A model generated the notes under the pieces. The model was given only the letters and a program-made list of their open reading frames with translations, was not told the DNA's origin and did not search any database. Source: Chitinophagaceae bacterium (lineage in GTDB: Bacteria > Bacteroidota > Bacteroidia > Chitinophagales > Chitinophagaceae). Taken from it: 64,000 bases of DNA. Each line of letters begins with the position of its first letter. Within the stretch, counting starts at the first letter, position 1. Position numbers and translations under genes: made by a program. The DNA lies in the NCBI GenBank assembly GCA_026415715.1, contig JAOAGO010000010.1:1-64000 (forward strand), read 5' to 3'. Below are positions 60,455 to 64,000 of the stretch, piece by piece.

Positions 60455-61369
60455 ATGAATAAAGAAAATGCATCGGCTCTACCCGGTTTCATTTTCCCTG
60501 CCCTGTTTGCGGCAGGGCTTATGGTATTGTTTTTTTTCCCCTGGGTTCAATGGCAGGGTTATGCAATAAAAGGTGTGGATTTTCCGGCAGGACGTTTTTT
60601 CCGTGTGGCAGAATCTGAATTTCGCTTCGGCAATCCCTATCCTGCTCTTAATATTTCCTTTCATATTTTCTGGCTGATTCCCGTTCTGTCGGCAGGGATT
60701 TTATTATTTCATTTTTTAAAAAAACAGAATTTACTTATTGGCCGTGCTGCGGGTGCGCTTTCTTTGGCGCTTGCCTGTTTATATTATTTATTTACCCATC
60801 GCCTTGCCGACCTGGGCATTGGGGGTAACGTTTTTTCCATGATAAAATGGCCATGGTATATCCTTTGTTTATGCGGTGCCGGATTAATAATAACTTCCCC
60901 GTTGCACGGCGGCATGTTAAAAAAAATATTATGGCTGGCGGCGGGCCCGTTATTTACATTACTCGCTTTTTTTATTATCGAAAAAAAAGTATGGACAGAA
61001 ACCCATGATGACCTGCAACGTATCAGCGCTGATTATGTCTTAGACGCCCGGGATTTGCTGCAGGAGTTTTTAACAAGCGATTCTTCTGCGAACAGAAAAT
61101 ACAAAGAAAAAATTGTAGCTGTTCACGGCAAATTGTCTAAAACCGAAATTCTTGAGGATTCTTCCGTCAATATTCAGTTTTCCGACTCTCTGGGAAATTA
61201 TCTTGTATTTTCTTTTGAAAAAAACAACTTTGAACAACTGAAACATCTCGAGCCGGGCGATAGCGTTTCCGTTAAAGGATCTTGCAGCGGCAGTATATTC
61301 AGTGAAATATTAGGTACAACTTCCGTAAGCTTTAAACGTTCTGTATTAAATAAAAACGATAAACCATGA
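60455..61369 (+). CDS. Membrane protein with C-terminal OB-fold (tRNA_anti-like) domain
   Basis: N-terminal TM segments; C-terminal KIVAVHGKLSKTEILEDSSVNIQFSDSLGNYLVFSFE...LEPGDSVSVKGSCSG. Confidence 0.65.
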   Translation: MNKENASALPGFIFPALFAAGLMVLFFFPWVQWQGYAIKGVDFPAGRFFRVAESEFRFGNPYPALNISFHIFWLIPVLSAGILLFHFLKKQNLLIGRAAGALSLALACLYYLFTHRLADLGIGGNVFSMIKWPWYILCLCGAGLIITSPLHGGMLKKILWLAAGPLFTLLAFFIIEKKVWTETHDDLQRISADYVLDARDLLQEFLTSDSSANRKYKEKIVAVHGKLSKTEILEDSSVNIQFSDSLGNYLVFSFEKNNFEQLKHLEPGDSVSVKGSCSGSIFSEILGTTSVSFKRSVLNKNDKP

Positions 61370-61908
61370 AAAAAACAATTATTTCAATCCTGTTACTGGC
61401 AGTTATGTCTGCCGCGTTTGCACAAAAGAAAACCACAACCTCGGCTATCGTTACTTTTGATGCCACTACTCCGAAAGATGATTTGCCTAAGGCAGAAAAC
61501 AAGACAGTGATCGGTTCGATTGACACGAAAACCGGCGATGTGGCATTTGAAGCGGCAGTCAAGAATTTTAACTTTTCCAACCCGAAAATTCAGGAGCACT
61601 TCAATGCACCCAACTGGATGAATTCGGATCAATATCCGAAAATCACCTATACCGGAAAAGTGGAAAAAATCAATAAAGTTAATTTCGGAAAAAACGGCGT
61701 GTACAAAGTAAAGGTTAACGGCACCATGACGATTAAAGACATCAGCAAACCCCTGAAAGTGAATGGCACAATTACCGTAGAAAACGGTAAAATATCGGTG
61801 GCTTCTTCCTTTACCATAAAGTTGGAAGATTATAAAATTACCGGACAGGCCATAGATGCAGGCAAAGTTGCCAAAACACCAAAAATTAATGTATCCGCCA
61901 CGTTTTAA
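61366..61908 (+). CDS. YceI family protein
   Basis: Signal peptide; FNFSNPKIQEHFNAPNWMNSDQYPKITYTGKV; ATGA overlap with upstream gene. Confidence 0.9.
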   Translation: MKKTIISILLLAVMSAAFAQKKTTTSAIVTFDATTPKDDLPKAENKTVIGSIDTKTGDVAFEAAVKNFNFSNPKIQEHFNAPNWMNSDQYPKITYTGKVEKINKVNFGKNGVYKVKVNGTMTIKDISKPLKVNGTITVENGKISVASSFTIKLEDYKITGQAIDAGKVAKTPKINVSATF

Positions 61909-61930
61909 TATATCAGCAAAGACAAGAAAA

Positions 61931-61967
61931 AAAAGCCCGGCAACACTTGCCGGGTTTTTGCTTTTTT
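61931..61967 (+). terminator. Intrinsic terminator between yceI-like gene and uvrB
   Basis: cccggcaa/ttgccggg with 3-nt loop followed by TTTTTGCTTTTTT. Confidence 0.8.
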
Positions 61968-62016
61968 AAGAATTTTTTCGTTTAGCGCTTACTTACAACT
62001 CGTAATTTGCAGAGGT

Positions 62017-64000
62017 ATGCCGTTTCAGCTAAAAGCGCCGTATCAGCCTACCGGAGATCAACCCGAGGCAATTCGCCAGCTTACGGAAGGAATTCTCAGG
62101 GGCGAAAAATATCAGACTCTGCTGGGGGTTACGGGTAGTGGCAAAACCTTTACTATAGCAAATGTAATTCAAAATGTACAACGGCCCACGCTGGTGATTA
62201 CCCATAATAAAACGCTGGTTGCACAGTTGTACGGTGAATTCAGGCAGTTTTTTCCGGATAATGCCGTAGAGTATTTCGTTTCTTACTACGATTATTACCA
62301 ACCGGAAGCCTATTTGCCGGTTACGGACCTCTACATTGAAAAAGATTTAAGCATCAATGACGAGCTGGATAAATTACGGCTCAGGGCTACATCCAGTTTA
62401 CTCAGCGGGCGAAGAGATATCATTGTCGTGGCTTCCGTAAGTTGCATTTATGGTATGGGCAACCCTGTGGAATATGCAAATGGAATTATCCGCATTCATA
62501 AAGGGCAGACCATTTCCCGACAAGGATTTTTGCATTCTCTCGTTAATGCATTGTATAACCGCACCACTACGGATTTCAGCCGCGGAACCTTTCGGGTAAA
62601 GGGAGATACTGTTGACATTAATCTTCCTTATGTGGACTATGCCTATCGTGTCATTTTCTTCGGCGATCAGATTGATGAAATTTTAACACTGGATAAAAAT
62701 ACAGGAAAGCGGATGGCTTCGGTGGAAAATGCCGCTATCTTCCCGGCCAATCTGTATCTGGCGCCTAAAAATATGCTTCAACAGATAATGAATGAAATAC
62801 AGGATGAGATGATGCAGCAGGCTGAATATTTTAAAAGCCAGGGCCGGTTTATTGAAGCGCAACGTATCACCGAAAGAGTAAATTATGACCTGGAAATGAT
62901 TAGGGAACTGGGTTACTGTAACGGCATTGAAAATTATTCCCGTTTTTTTGACCGCAGGGAACCGGGCACCCGCCCCTTTTGTCTCCTGGATTACTTTCCG
63001 AAAGATTATCTGATGGTGATTGACGAAAGTCATCAAACCATACCTCAAATCAGCGGCATGTACGGTGGTGACCGCAGCCGTAAACTGACGTTGGTGGAGT
63101 ATGGCTTTCGTTTGCCTTCGGCGCTGGATAACCGGCCGCTGAACTTTTATGAATTTGAAGCGCTGCAAAATCAGGTCATTTTTGTTTCTGCCACGCCCGA
63201 TGATTATGAACTGGAAAAATGCGGAGGCGTAATTGTGGAGCAGGTAGTAAGGCCCACCGGCCTGCTTGACCCGCCCATTGAAATTCGGCCCAGCATCAAC
63301 CAGATTGATGACCTGCTGGACGAAATCGAAAAACGGGTGAAAAAAAATCAACGGGTACTGGTTACCACCCTCACCAAAAAAATGGCAGAGGAATTGGATA
63401 AATACCTGCATAGAATAAACATCAAATCCAAATATATCCACAGCGATGTGGAAACATTGGAACGGGTCGAAATTTTGCGTCAGCTCAGGCTGGGCGAAAT
63501 TGACGTACTGGTGGGGGTAAATCTTTTGCGGGAAGGACTTGACCTTCCGGAAGTTTCGCTGGTGGCTATTTTGGATGCCGATAAAGAAGGTTTTTTGAGA
63601 AATGAAAAATCACTTACGCAAACGGCAGGCCGCGCCGCCCGTAATGCTGACGGACTGGTTATTTTTTATGCCGATCAAATTACCGAAAGCATGCAAAAAA
63701 CAATAGACGAAACCAACCGACGACGAGAAAAACAACTGGCCTACAATCTGAAACATGGTATTACCCCAAAAACAATTTCCAAATCCAAAGCCGATGTATT
63801 TGCGCAAACTTCGGTTCTGGATATTAAAGAAGAGGACAACTTTCCCTTTTACCGGGATGAGGCTGAAAGGAATCTGGGCTCGGCGGCAGAACCGGATACC
63901 GAATACGATACCGGCTTAACCATACCCCAGCTGGAAAAACAAATAAATAAAACAAAAAAAGAAATGGAAAAGGCCGCCCGACAACTGGACTTTATTGAAG
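62017..64000 (+). CDS. uvrB: Excinuclease ABC subunit B, 3' truncated by window edge
   Basis: MPFQLKAPYQPTGDQPEAIRQLTEGI...LLGVTGSGKTFTIANVI...SYYDYYQPEAY...; open to the end of the window, so missing from the ORF track. Confidence 0.96.
   Translation, partial: MPFQLKAPYQPTGDQPEAIRQLTEGILRGEKYQTLLGVTGSGKTFTIANVIQNVQRPTLVITHNKTLVAQLYGEFRQFFPDNAVEYFVSYYDYYQPEAYLPVTDLYIEKDLSINDELDKLRLRATSSLLSGRRDIIVVASVSCIYGMGNPVEYANGIIRIHKGQTISRQGFLHSLVNALYNRTTTDFSRGTFRVKGDTVDINLPYVDYAYRVIFFGDQIDEILTLDKNTGKRMASVENAAIFPANLYLAPKNMLQQIMNEIQDEMMQQAEYFKSQGRFIEAQRITERVNYDLEMIRELGYCNGIENYSRFFDRREPGTRPFCLLDYFPKDYLMVIDESHQTIPQISGMYGGDRSRKLTLVEYGFRLPSALDNRPLNFYEFEALQNQVIFVSATPDDYELEKCGGVIVEQVVRPTGLLDPPIEIRPSINQIDDLLDEIEKRVKKNQRVLVTTLTKKMAEELDKYLHRINIKSKYIHSDVETLERVEILRQLRLGEIDVLVGVNLLREGLDLPEVSLVAILDADKEGFLRNEKSLTQTAGRAARNADGLVIFYADQITESMQKTIDETNRRREKQLAYNLKHGITPKTISKSKADVFAQTSVLDIKEEDNFPFYRDEAERNLGSAAEPDTEYDTGLTIPQLEKQINKTKKEMEKAARQLDFIE

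Noticed and set aside
62683-63441. 252-aa ORF on - strand
   Set aside because: Antisense to uvrB, which is open but truncated at the window edge; shadow ORF
1-64000. CRISPR array, defence island, prophage or secondary-metabolite cluster
   Set aside because: No regularly spaced repeats, cas, RM/toxin-antitoxin, phage structural or NRPS/PKS genes were seen

Overview
This is a 64 kb chromosomal segment from a Bacteroidota bacterium. Chitinophagaceae-like is an inference from gene content (SusC/SusD, DUF5606, DUF5522, LptC-linked outer-membrane genes). Most of it is ordinary core and housekeeping sequence: metF, lptB, add, fabD, folE, purD, rnhB, trmB, lptC, coaX, and a uvrB that runs off the right edge and is absent from the ORF track. 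There is one compact SusCD sugar-uptake locus (ROK regulator / AGE epimerase / FAD oxidoreductase / SusC / SusD / DUF5009). The left edge carries the N-terminus of what looks like an IS30-family transposase. The parts most worth a second look are: (1) an AT-rich island at about 29.8-32.1 kb with a two-gene unit, a chagasin-like (I42) lipoprotein inhibitor followed by a secreted papain-like (C1A) cysteine protease; (2) folE followed by two tandem PTPS paralogues with the eukaryote-type C-x5-HGH motif; (3) a double-length PagL-like outer-membrane protein; (4) three interrupted genes whose lesions can be placed to the base, including a stop codon where a lipobox cysteine is expected; (5) a dispersed non-coding repeat shared by two distant intergenic regions; (6) the dyad ACAATG-N6-CATTGT occurring upstream of two unrelated genes; (7) a perfect 23-bp tandem repeat in a 5' leader. 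No CRISPR array, rRNA or tRNA was recognised. All family names come from motif recognition by eye, without any database search.
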